Shown here: positions 52,999 to 61,077 of the stretch, piece by piece
Layout: every line of letters starts with the position of its first letter
How positions within the stretch are numbered: the stretch's first letter is position 1
Origin: Prevotella sp.
GTDB lineage: Bacteria; Bacteroidota; Bacteroidia; Bacteroidales; Dysgonomonadaceae
Direction: 5' to 3'
Assembly: GCA_031285625.1 (NCBI GenBank)
Contig: JAITVV010000089.1
Location: 29,931 to 93,930, forward strand
DNA: 64,000 bases
Made by a program: the position numbers and the translations under genes
The notes under the pieces: model-generated
Seen by the model: only the letters and a program-made list of their open reading frames with translations
Database searches by the model: none
Told to the model about the DNA's origin: nothing

Positions 52999-55900
52999 TA
53001 GTTTCAGTATTTATGGTTGTTTCTTGTGGCGAATTTCCTTTTTTTATAGCCCAGTATATTTCCTCCTGGATTCGCGAACGAATATTAAGACTCGAAATTG
53101 CTTTATGTGTCCGTTTATCGTTCACCCTGTTTGACAAAAATATATAAATTAAATTATTATCCGGGTCTACCCAGAAACATGTTCCTGTAAATCCCGTATG
53201 CCCGTATGTACTGGCAGGTGTACTTGGCGAAGTCGGACTTGATTTACTTGTACTTGTTTCAGGCTTGTCAAAGCCCAATCCGCGACGCGATATACCGCTC
53301 TTGGTATTCATAAATACCTGAATAGTTTTTGTTGACAAATATTGCTCACCACCATATGTTCCTTTATTAAGCCACATCTGATAGAGTTTTGCAATGTCAT
53401 TTGCATCAGAAAACAGTCCGGCATTACCCGATATTCCACCCATAAAGGCAGCCCCTTCATCATGCACATATCCCTGTATAAGCTGCTTCCGGAGAAAATC
53501 ATCTTTCTCTGTGGGAACAATTTGATTCTTTTCGAAGCGGGTCAGTGGATTATATGTCGTTGTAGTAGCCCCAAGTTTGCGAAAAAAGTTTTCCTGTACA
53601 AATGTATTCAGATCCTCTTTCGATACTTTTTCCACCACCTCTTTCAGCAACATGAAATTAAGGCAGCTATATACATACCTTTTTCTTTTGTTTAGCTTGG
53701 AATTGGCTATTGCAGTTATAATTGTATCATTATAAGATTGATTGATATATAGACCATCCGCTAAGGGTAAAAATTTAGGTTTAGCAGTTGTAGATACCAT
53801 ATTGGGTTTGAACTTATAATCGGTACGTGCGTAAGTATTGGCATCGAATTCTGCTGAATATAGAGAAGTCCATGTTCTGTTAAATAATTTACCTTCATAG
53901 CTATCCTTATCTATAGCATCCATATAATAGGGAATAAAAGAAGGTAGCCTACTTTCGTGAAGAAGCGCATCACGAACTGTTATATCTGACTTATCAGTTC
54001 CTTTTAGCAGAGGGACAAAACTACTTATTTCGGAATTCAACTTTAATTTCGATTGATCATATAGTTTCATTATAGCCGGAAGTGTAGCTGTGGCTTTGGT
54101 CATAGAAGCAAGATCATAAATATCTGTATCTGTTACTTTCTGCTTGCCACTATAATCAAATGTACCAAAAGCCTTATTGTAGATAACCTCACCATCTTTA
54201 GCCACTAAAATCTGGCAACCGGGGAAAGCCTGGTTAGTTATACCTTCCTCCACAATCGCTTCTATCCCATTCATACGGCTGGAAGAAATTCCTACTTCCT
54301 CAGGAATTGAATAGCCCAGCCTGACCTTCTCTGTTTCTATTCCAGTCCCTTCTCTAAAGATATCTCTTACACTAACAGGAAGTTTTCCATTGATATCGTT
54401 TCCTCCAAAAAGGGCTTGTGCTGCATACTCCTGTGCCAGATCAGTATTCTCATAGGCATGGAGAATTCCATCGGCACTTTTGATCGAAGAAGCATACGAA
54501 CTGATACGGTAAGGGTTTATAAAGAATGTTATTATTATTTCTTTACCTTGTCCGATATTCTGAATAGCCAAGTTTGCGTTGCCTTTTGTATTATGGATAG
54601 ATACAATAACCGTATTATACGGTTCCAGCACCTTTTTTAGCTTCAACAATCCTTCTCCATCGGCTACATTAAATGTAGTTACATCTGCATACTTCTTCAA
54701 AGTGGTATGAAATTCATTATTTGCAGACGAACCTACAGAAACGGCAGCAATCTTCCTCTTATCCAGTTCTTTCAGCGGAATAATCTTATTACCATCTTTT
54801 AATAAAGTCATAGCACCACGATTCAATACCCTGTTAATCCATTCTGCACTTGTACTGTTCAGGTTTTGAGACAGGTTGGTTGTTTCTATAGATTGAGGAT
54901 TATTCAGTCCCAGAATATATTTATATGCCAACACTTTCTTACATTTCATTTCTATCTGCGCTTCCGATAGCAGATTATCATCTACTGCCTTTTTTACAGC
55001 ATTATATTCTTTAGGCACATTTATTGGCCCTAGCAGAATATCATTTCCGGCTTGCAATGCGCGCACACAATAGTTGTCTTCGCCTGAAACCCCTTTCATC
55101 TGGAGCCCATCTGTAAATATCAAGCCTGAGAAGCCCAGTTCGTCTTGCAGAAGTTTGGTTACAACTGCTTCTGATAGAGAGCTGGGTTGCCTTTTGGTAT
55201 CCAGAGCAGGTATATCCAGATGTCCTATCATCATACCCGACAATCCGGCATTGATATATTCTTTGAATGGCTTCAGCTCAAATTCATCCAGCCTTTTTCT
55301 ATCATGCGTTATAGTCGGCAATGTTTTATGTGAATCGGTAGAAGTATCGCCATGACCGGGAAAATGTTTGGCCACAGCCATAACCCCTCCGGCTTCAAGG
55401 CCTTTGGAATACATCACACCCAGTTTGGCTACACGATCAGGGTCTTCACCGAACGAACGGTATCCGATAACCGGATTACTAGGGTTACTATTTACGTCGA
55501 GTGCAGGGGCAAAATTCACATGTATACCCATCTGCTTACACTGACGAGCGACTTCGAGTCCATAGTAATAAAGCAACGAATCGTTTTGAATAGCTCCCAA
55601 CATCATATTATATGGGAAACGGGTGGTATTTGACAATCTCATCGATAACCCCCATTCCCCATCCAATGATATCATTAATGGAGTTTTTGCAGATTTCTGA
55701 GAATAATTTGTAAGTGCAGCCTGGCTTTGGGGATTTCCTTTCGAGAACAAAAGCCCTCCTACTTTCTGGTTTTTTATCAGATTTCTTATAGCATTCTTGT
55801 TTGCTTCCGTATTATCTCCGGGAACAATGGGCATGAAGAGCTGTCCGATACGTTCGTCCACTGTCATCTGATCATAAACAGAGTCGACCCATTGATTCAT

Positions 55901-56017
55901 TTTATCTTTGTCAGCCGAATCGTATAATGCCGGTATTGTTCTATTATCGGTAGCTATTGCATTGAGGCAGGAAATTGTGAAAACAGCAATTACGGCGGCT
56001 ATATATCTTATATTCAT
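52964..56017 (-). CDS. GH3 beta-N-acetylhexosaminidase (NagZ-like) fused to beta-lactamase-type serine hydrolase
   Basis: 1017 residues with a signal peptide (MNIRYIAAVIAVFTISCLNAIA). Residues about 40-370 are GH3 with KHFPGHGDT (217-225), D228-S-H230 and nucleophile D303 (FTDGLQMKG), as in NagZ. About 400-555 is the second GH3 domain. From about 575 there is a class C beta-lactamase/PBP-like domain: S638-M-T-K641 (nucleophile and base), Y783-S-C785 where YxN is usual, and H940-T-G942. Secreted or periplasmic muropeptide degradation is likely: sugar cut by the first part, peptide by the second. The fusion is known in Bacteroidetes. Confidence 0.9.
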   Translation of the reverse strand: MNIRYIAAVIAVFTISCLNAIATDNRTIPALYDSADKDKMNQWVDSVYDQMTVDERIGQLFMPIVPGDNTEANKNAIRNLIKNQKVGGLLFSKGNPQSQAALTNYSQKSAKTPLMISLDGEWGLSMRLSNTTRFPYNMMLGAIQNDSLLYYYGLEVARQCKQMGIHVNFAPALDVNSNPSNPVIGYRSFGEDPDRVAKLGVMYSKGLEAGGVMAVAKHFPGHGDTSTDSHKTLPTITHDRKRLDEFELKPFKEYINAGLSGMMIGHLDIPALDTKRQPSSLSEAVVTKLLQDELGFSGLIFTDGLQMKGVSGEDNYCVRALQAGNDILLGPINVPKEYNAVKKAVDDNLLSEAQIEMKCKKVLAYKYILGLNNPQSIETTNLSQNLNSTSAEWINRVLNRGAMTLLKDGNKIIPLKELDKRKIAAVSVGSSANNEFHTTLKKYADVTTFNVADGEGLLKLKKVLEPYNTVIVSIHNTKGNANLAIQNIGQGKEIIITFFINPYRISSYASSIKSADGILHAYENTDLAQEYAAQALFGGNDINGKLPVSVRDIFREGTGIETEKVRLGYSIPEEVGISSSRMNGIEAIVEEGITNQAFPGCQILVAKDGEVIYNKAFGTFDYSGKQKVTDTDIYDLASMTKATATLPAIMKLYDQSKLKLNSEISSFVPLLKGTDKSDITVRDALLHESRLPSFIPYYMDAIDKDSYEGKLFNRTWTSLYSAEFDANTYARTDYKFKPNMVSTTAKPKFLPLADGLYINQSYNDTIITAIANSKLNKRKRYVYSCLNFMLLKEVVEKVSKEDLNTFVQENFFRKLGATTTTYNPLTRFEKNQIVPTEKDDFLRKQLIQGYVHDEGAAFMGGISGNAGLFSDANDIAKLYQMWLNKGTYGGEQYLSTKTIQVFMNTKSGISRRGLGFDKPETSTSKSSPTSPSTPASTYGHTGFTGTCFWVDPDNNLIYIFLSNRVNDKRTHKAISSLNIRSRIQEEIYWAIKKGNSPQETTINTETNDEQQTDTDSE

Positions 56018-56167
56018 TGTCTTTCTTTTGTAAAGGGATTTTGAGGCATTTGTTTTACCTCATACAAAAATATAAGTAATATATTCTTACACAAAAAGAT
56101 TGGTCGTTTTATAAACATAGATTAACATCAAAAGACATAATTATAGCATCTAAAAATCATGACCGAC

Positions 56168-56857
56168 TCAGCCAGCTGTTCCCACAGCATAGATACTAAT
56201 CTTGCTACCCTCACTTTTCAGAATTTCCTTTGCACATGACTCTAGGGTAGAGCCAGTAGTAATTACATCATCAACCAATAGGATATGTTTATTCTCAAAA
56301 GCATTTTTATTTATGACTGAGAAAATATCTTCAACATTCTTCCACCTGTCGAAGCGGGCATTCTTCGTTTGCGAAGGATTGTTTATTTTGCGAATAAGAT
56401 TCTCACCATCAACAGGTATCCCTGTTTTTGCAGATATTCCTTTACATATCTCAGCTGATTGATTGTAACCTCTTTCTTTTTGCCTTTTAGGATGCAGAGG
56501 GACTGGAACCAGTAAATCAATAGTTGAGATAAAATCACTGTTTTTTATGGTTTCTCCACAGAGTTCGCCAATAAAATTTCCGATTTTGGAATTATGATTA
56601 TATTTCAGTTCGTGGATAATGTTCTGAATACTTCCTCCTTTTACGAAGTAAGCATAGGCAGCAATATGCTGAAAAGGAATACGTCCCGCGAAAAACTGCT
56701 CTAAGCGATTATCCGGTTGAAGATGAAAATTTGTTGTAGGCAAGAGTAAAAGGCAGTCGGTACAAATATACTCTTCTCCTTCACTTAGGCGTTCTCTGCA
56801 GACGACACACAGATAAGGAAAAAACAGGTCGAGAAAATCACGAAATATATTCCTCAT
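56168..56857 (-). CDS. comF: ComF-family phosphoribosyltransferase-like protein
   Basis: 229 residues. CVVCRERLSEGEEYICTDC (about 17-35) binds zinc. The rest is a type I PRTase: DLLVPVPLHPKRQKERGYNQSAEI (about 112-135) and ILLVDDVITTGSTLESCAKEIL (about 192-213), the PRPP loop. ComF acts in competence for DNA uptake in some bacteria; the role in Bacteroidetes is uncertain. It starts inside the recX gene with 20 bases of overlap. Confidence 0.9.
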   Translation of the reverse strand: MRNIFRDFLDLFFPYLCVVCRERLSEGEEYICTDCLLLLPTTNFHLQPDNRLEQFFAGRIPFQHIAAYAYFVKGGSIQNIIHELKYNHNSKIGNFIGELCGETIKNSDFISTIDLLVPVPLHPKRQKERGYNQSAEICKGISAKTGIPVDGENLIRKINNPSQTKNARFDRWKNVEDIFSVINKNAFENKHILLVDDVITTGSTLESCAKEILKSEGSKISIYAVGTAG

Positions 56858-57323
56858 AGTCCCCTCCGAGCAGTTTGTCTACACACTTGATGGATAGATC
56901 CATAGAGAAGCCTCTCCCCAAAGCAAAGCGTATCAGTTTAGTTTTTTTATCATAGTCATTCTTTGCTTTTACTGACTTAACTTTTACAGAAAGAATGTGC
57001 ATGAGTTGTTTTTCGAACTCATCTCCGGCAAGTTCATCCAATACCGGATCATATATTGAGCTTGGGATATTGAGCTTTTTTAATTCAAAGATGATTTTTG
57101 TTTTTCCCCATTTATTAAATCGCAGTTTATCATTGATAAAACTTCGGGCAAACCGGTTGTCGTCAAGATATTTTTCTTTTTTCAGGCGGTCGATTATTCG
57201 TTTTATTGCATCATCAGGCAATTCCCAAGCAACGAGTTTTTTGCGCACGGAGGACTCTGACCGTTCCGCTCTGGAACAATAGGATGCTACCCGGTTGAGG
57301 GCTTGTGGTTCGGAAAGTTTCAA
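56838..57323 (-). CDS. recX: RecA regulator RecX
   Basis: 161 residues. RecX three-helix repeats: ALNRVASYCSRAERSESSVRKKLVAWELPDDAIKRIIDRLKKEKYLDDNRFARSFINDKLRFNKWGKTKIIFELKK. No ATG is available: there is an in-frame TAA upstream and the first usable start is TTG at 57323, preceded by AAAGAGA, which may act as a ribosome-binding site. Modulates RecA filaments. It is followed by overlapping comF. An inverted repeat lies upstream. Confidence 0.9.
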   Translation of the reverse strand: MKLSEPQALNRVASYCSRAERSESSVRKKLVAWELPDDAIKRIIDRLKKEKYLDDNRFARSFINDKLRFNKWGKTKIIFELKKLNIPSSIYDPVLDELAGDEFEKQLMHILSVKVKSVKAKNDYDKKTKLIRFALGRGFSMDLSIKCVDKLLGGDYEEYIS

Positions 57324-57378
57324 TCTCTTTTGCTTTTAGATTATAAGTCAAAAGTAGGAAAAAATTGTCAGGTATAGT

Positions 57379-57451
57379 TTGTCATTCTGAACGAAGTGAA
57401 GAATCCCGACCCTCTGACATGAGATTCTTCACTTCGTTCAGAATGACAAAA
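57379..57451. repeat. Perfect 28-base inverted repeat (REP/MITE-like)
   Basis: Left arm 57379-57406 and right arm 57424-57451 are perfect reverse complements; loop 17 bases. Core TCATTCTGAACGAAGTGA. It lies between the end of the DJ-1 gene and the start of recX. Such sequence occurs as dispersed palindromes in many genomes; here only one copy is in the window. It may also act as a terminator for the DJ-1 gene. Confidence 0.85.
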
Positions 57452-57455
57452 ATAA

Positions 57456-57983
57456 TTACTTCAATACTTCCAATAATTGAGGTATAAGTTCCGGAATAGC
57501 ATTTTCGGTTTGAGCTGTATAGATATTACCATCCACAATCGCTTTCTCGTCAGTTCCGATACAGTCTTTAACCACATCTTTGATAAAAGGGTGCAGAGCA
57601 ACCTTTTTCCCTTTTCCTATTCCCAGGTTATCATATAGAAGCGCTGCTGCACAATGTCCGATCATGATCTTGCCTTTATCATCAAAGTTCTTCATTACTG
57701 CCAGCATGTCCTGATTATATTGCTCACCGGCATTCTCACTAAACTTAGGTATAGCATCACCACATGCAAAAACCAAAGCATCATATGCATCCTCATTTCC
57801 TTTCAGACTAGCCACTACATCATCAGCCTGGATGCTGATACCTGAATTGGTCTTTACATTTATACTATCGGATACTGCAAATGTTTTGTACCCCACATTG
57901 TTTTCGTAAAATGCTTCCAGATACTGGAATAAACCTGCCCCATTTACAGGATTTACAACTAATACTGCTACTTTTTTTGCCAT
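57456..57983 (-). CDS. DJ-1/PfpI-family protein
   Basis: 175 residues from the ATG at 57983; an extension from TTG is unlikely because it would cross the promoter/operator. GHC111AAAL is the nucleophile elbow, with DALVFACGDAIPKF (about 68-81). DJ-1/PfpI members include glyoxalase III/deglycase, chaperone and protease-like enzymes; it lacks a clear Glu-Cys-His protease layout. Probably a stress response protein. The gene is divergent from an HxlR regulator, and the shared region has palindromes. Confidence 0.85.
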   Translation of the reverse strand: MAKKVAVLVVNPVNGAGLFQYLEAFYENNVGYKTFAVSDSINVKTNSGISIQADDVVASLKGNEDAYDALVFACGDAIPKFSENAGEQYNQDMLAVMKNFDDKGKIMIGHCAAALLYDNLGIGKGKKVALHPFIKDVVKDCIGTDEKAIVDGNIYTAQTENAIPELIPQLLEVLK

Positions 57984-58005
57984 AATTTTTAATCTTTTAT
58001 AATAG

Positions 58006-58018
58006 TTACTAATAGTAA
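58006..58018. promoter_or_regulatory. Candidate operator TTACT-AAT-AGTAA
   Basis: 5-base arms around AAT, just downstream of the predicted start point of the DJ-1 gene. It resembles the TACT-AGTA sites of HxlR/YodB-type regulators. Confidence 0.45.
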
Positions 58019-58037
58019 TTATATTACTTTTGTAGTG

Positions 58038-58069
58038 CAAACATACGATTAGTAATCTTATTATCCAAG
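58038..58069 (-). promoter_or_regulatory. Promoter of the DJ-1 gene
   Basis: Minus strand CTTG (58066-58069), 20 bases, TATGTTTG (58038-58045); one mismatch in -33. ATG at 57983. Confidence 0.55.
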
Positions 58070-58090
58070 AACGAACATCTTGATAATTAA

Positions 58091-58106
58091 GTTACAAGAA
58101 TGTAAC
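58091..58106. promoter_or_regulatory. Candidate HxlR operator (GTTACA-AGAA-TGTAAC)
   Basis: Perfect 6-base inverted repeat with a 4-base spacer, 31 bases before the HxlR ATG. Same half-sites as the palindrome near the other HxlR gene (44064). Confidence 0.6.
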
Positions 58107-58136
58107 TAGTATTGATTTACAACAACTTACAATTGA

Positions 58137-58508
58137 ATGAAAATGGAAACTTTTTTACACATCGATACTTGTCCTATCAGGGACATTGTAAGCAGGCTGG
58201 GAGATAAATGGTCTCTTCTAGTACTTGCCACCTTACATGCCAATGGCACGATGCGATTCAATGATATTCATAAATCGATAGGCGATGTTTCGCAGAGGAT
58301 GCTAACTGTGACTTTACGATCGCTAGAAGCAGATGGACTTATTTCCAGAAAGATTTATGCGGAAGTACCTCCACGGGTTGAATACCGTCTTACGGAATCC
58401 GGTAATGAACTTATGCCTTACCTGAACAATCTCGTGGAATGGGCATTAAAGCACTCAGGTAATATAATCCAAAACAGGCGGGAATATACGAATAAAATGG
58501 ACAAATAA
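58137..58508 (+). CDS. HxlR-family transcriptional regulator
   Basis: 123 residues. CPIRD with Cys12, SRLGDKWSLLVLATLHANGTMRFNDI (winged-helix helix 1-2), VSQRMLTVTLRSLEADGLISRKIYAEVPPRVEYRLTESG (recognition helix and wing). The N-terminal CPxR cysteine is shared with redox- or electrophile-sensing relatives. It probably controls the divergent DJ-1 gene, which matches an electrophile/aldehyde response. The second ATG at 58143 is another possible start. Confidence 0.9.
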   Translation: MKMETFLHIDTCPIRDIVSRLGDKWSLLVLATLHANGTMRFNDIHKSIGDVSQRMLTVTLRSLEADGLISRKIYAEVPPRVEYRLTESGNELMPYLNNLVEWALKHSGNIIQNRREYTNKMDK

Positions 58509-58556
58509 GAACTGCTACACATTTATTAAATGCATAGCAAGCTGCACAAATGGTCA

Positions 58557-58955
58557 TTAAGCAACATATACTCCTCCTGTCGGAATTCTTTCTATCCCTT
58601 TAAGCTGTATCTTAGCATTCCCCATCCAGTCTTCGTATGCTATTCTTATGTTATAATAACATACCCTGTTGCAAAATCTTCTTGATTTAAAAGCCTTATA
58701 TATTTTATAAGACGATCTCATCATTGCTTCACCTACATGGTGTACCATCTGCTTGTAGCCTTTATGACGTGTTTTTCCATTAATAAGTATATATGGCAAT
58801 TCTTTCTGTTTATCACCATTGATCAATACCGGAATCAATGTGAGAGCTTCATTGTTCCCTAACCTCATTTTAGGAATATCGATATACATATCAATATGAA
58901 AAGATTTTTCTTCTTTAGCAAGCTCGCTTGTTTGTATAATAAATAATTCGTCCAT
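58557..58955 (-). CDS. Stand-alone DUF3868-like domain protein without signal peptide
   Basis: 132 residues. FHIDMYIDIPKMRLGNNEALTLIPVLINGDKQKELPYILINGKTRHKGYKQ (about 19-69) and YYNIRIAYEDWMGNAKIQLKGI (about 100-121) fit the N-terminal DUF3868 domain of fimbria-associated proteins. Those proteins have a signal peptide and usually a C-terminal OmpA-like domain; neither is here, and an in-frame TAA lies upstream of the ATG. It may be a cytoplasmic relic or a shortened protein. Next to it, on the same strand, is a BetR-type regulator. Confidence 0.6.
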   Translation of the reverse strand: MDELFIIQTSELAKEEKSFHIDMYIDIPKMRLGNNEALTLIPVLINGDKQKELPYILINGKTRHKGYKQMVHHVGEAMMRSSYKIYKAFKSRRFCNRVCYYNIRIAYEDWMGNAKIQLKGIERIPTGGVYVA

Positions 58956-59267
58956 ATGATAGAAGTTTTTGTATAGTTAAAATATTAGTTTTCTTATGGG
59001 ACAAATTTATATACTTAGACTTTTGTTTACTCCTAAATTTTACCTCGAAAAGCGATAAAGGAGAAGCTTTTTTTGAAACAGAATCCTCCTTCAACCTTCT
59101 GTTTAAACCTAAAAAGTGTAAATTATGCGGATTTTTTATTTTCAGGGCAAATTTTTTTTCGAAATTGTAAAACCAGAAATATAATCCCGTTGTTTTTCAA
59201 AAAACGAAATCCGTTCTTTTTCTCCACTAATACTTATCAATGTGGAGTATTTTATCAGAGATTCTAT
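58956..59267. other. Intergenic region between the DUF3868-like gene and the BetR-type gene
   Basis: 312 bases, AT-rich, no convincing gene. A minus-strand -7 box TAAATTTG lies at 59002-59009. A plus-strand open frame from 59073 runs into the 3' end of the next gene and has no family features. I see nothing else. Confidence 0.4.
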
Positions 59268-60131
59268 TCATTCCTTTGTTATCTGACAAATATATTGATC
59301 AGAAGAATAGATAGAGTGAATCTGGTAAACCGGGATATACGCTTCTTCTATATTTTCTCCTTTAACATAGGTATAGTTGTTCTCAAAATCAACATGCGAA
59401 AGATATAACCATATCTTTTCACATCGGTCACTTTGTCCTCCGGTTGCTATCCACTCTAATGTATCCAAAAGGTGTAAAAGTTCTTCTTTCAGACCTAAAA
59501 AAAGCTCGTCAGAAATAAACCGTAGCTCATAAAAATGTAATATCTGTTTGAAAAATGAAACAAATATCTGGCGTCCAAAGATAAATGATATTTCAGCATT
59601 CTCATATAACCTATATACCAACTCTTTTACCTTCATTCTATCTTTTTCTATATCAAGAGATTCAAAAAGATAGGATCCCCCTCTATGCATCTGGTACCCC
59701 CATTTATATGCCCGGAATTGAAATAAAAGAGGATAATTCTGTAATAAAGAGGAGGGAATAGTATTGTATGCAGTCATTATACTTATGGGCCTATCTTCAT
59801 ATTTTCGACATGCAGCCTCATATTTCTGATATACCAGATTTATATAATAGCTTGTGTGATCCACTACATCTATACCAGATGATGGTGCAAATATTTTGAA
59901 ACCAGAAGAGTGTTTATCACCGACAATACTATCTAATGATATCTCTAACTCCTTGGCCAGCATACATGATTCTGTAAAAGAAAAGGGAACATCTCCTCTA
60001 AGCCTTCTATATGCAGCCTCTTTTGCAATCGAAAGCACATCTGTTAATAAAAGCAGTTGATCATTTTTCTTAGGTAAGCGACTTTCAATCTCTTGTACTA
60101 AACTCTTATTAAACCCGGAATTTGTTTCCAT
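59268..60131 (-). CDS. BetR-type helix-turn-helix regulator
   Basis: 287 residues. N-terminal domain about 5-70: LTDVLSIAKEAAYRRLRGDVPFSFTESCMLAKELEISLDSIVG, the pattern of BetR/Xre-like HTH domains found in Bacteroidetes regulators. The long C-terminal part is helical without known motif. It may regulate the DUF3868-like gene downstream (312-base gap) or other surface proteins. Function of the C-terminal part is unknown. Confidence 0.65.
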   Translation of the reverse strand: METNSGFNKSLVQEIESRLPKKNDQLLLLTDVLSIAKEAAYRRLRGDVPFSFTESCMLAKELEISLDSIVGDKHSSGFKIFAPSSGIDVVDHTSYYINLVYQKYEAACRKYEDRPISIMTAYNTIPSSLLQNYPLLFQFRAYKWGYQMHRGGSYLFESLDIEKDRMKVKELVYRLYENAEISFIFGRQIFVSFFKQILHFYELRFISDELFLGLKEELLHLLDTLEWIATGGQSDRCEKIWLYLSHVDFENNYTYVKGENIEEAYIPVYQIHSIYSSDQYICQITKE

Positions 60132-60234
60132 AATTTATTTTTTTAATTATGTCCGCAGTTTAATTTCGTCAGGAAGTATTTAAAGAAAATAAAAATTACT
60201 TAGACTCCAGCTTATTTGTGTCTTTTTAACACAT

Positions 60235-61071
60235 TTAGAATAGTACGCCCCTTACCATCCGGTCATTCTTACTCAGATCTTTAAACAAAACAACTTCCTT
60301 AAAGCCTTTCTTTCTGAGGGCTTCCATAGTTTCGTCTCCCTTTACCTGGTTGATCTCAAAATATAATTTACCTCCGGGTCTTAGGGCATCTAAAGCTATA
60401 TCAGCAATCCTGTTATAAAACAAGAGGGCATCAGCATCAGGAACGAAAAGGGCGGAGTGGGGTTCGTACGCAAGTACATTTTGTTCCATAACATTTTTTT
60501 CGCTTTCGAGAACATAAGGAGGGTTGCTGACTATTATGTCATACTTGATATCCTTTGGGTAATCATCAAGTACATCTACTTTATTAAATTCTACCTGCAC
60601 ATTATTTCTTTCAGCATTATGTTTTGCCATATCCAGGGCTCCTTGTGAGAAGTCCCATGCAAAAACATCCGCCCTATTGAGATGTTTAGCCAGAGCAATG
60701 GCAATAGCTCCACTTCCTGTACCAATATCCAAGATCTTCAATCCTGATTTATTGTTTTCGTTAATTATGAGCTCAACAAGCTCTTCAGTCTCGGGACGTG
60801 GTATAAGTGTATCGCTATTTACAGAAAATGGCAGCCCGAAAAATTCCGTTTCTCCAACGATATATTGTATCGGTTCGTATTGCTTTAGTCTTTCTATAAT
60901 TGATTCTATTTGCACATTCGTTTCGCAAGAAAAAATCAAATGATCTATATATGCCTGCGGATATGGTTTATGACTTATATGCTCTATTATAATACGTATA
61001 AATCCCGAAATTTCATTTTCGGGATAATATGTTTTTAATGATTCTTTTATGTAAGGAATTGTTCTTCGCAC
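60235..61071 (-). CDS. prmC: Peptide chain release factor N5-glutamine methyltransferase PrmC
   Basis: 278 residues. LIPRPETEELVELI (about 91-104), ILDIGTGSGAIAIALAKHL (SAM motif, about 114-132) and IVSNPPYVLESE (about 180-191). It methylates the Gln of GGQ in release factors. The likely start is GTG at 61071: no ATG is available, and an in-frame TGA (the stop of the upstream gene) is 6 bases before it. Transcribed with the lipoprotein genes upstream. Confidence 0.93.
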   Translation of the reverse strand: MRRTIPYIKESLKTYYPENEISGFIRIIIEHISHKPYPQAYIDHLIFSCETNVQIESIIERLKQYEPIQYIVGETEFFGLPFSVNSDTLIPRPETEELVELIINENNKSGLKILDIGTGSGAIAIALAKHLNRADVFAWDFSQGALDMAKHNAERNNVQVEFNKVDVLDDYPKDIKYDIIVSNPPYVLESEKNVMEQNVLAYEPHSALFVPDADALLFYNRIADIALDALRPGGKLYFEINQVKGDETMEALRKKGFKEVVLFKDLSKNDRMVRGVLF

Positions 61072-61077
61072 AAATAT

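Noticed and set aside
59073-59408. Plus-strand frame of 111 codons in the gap before the BetR-type gene
   Set aside because: Phe/Asn/Cys-rich, no family pattern, and its second half is antisense to the regulator gene.
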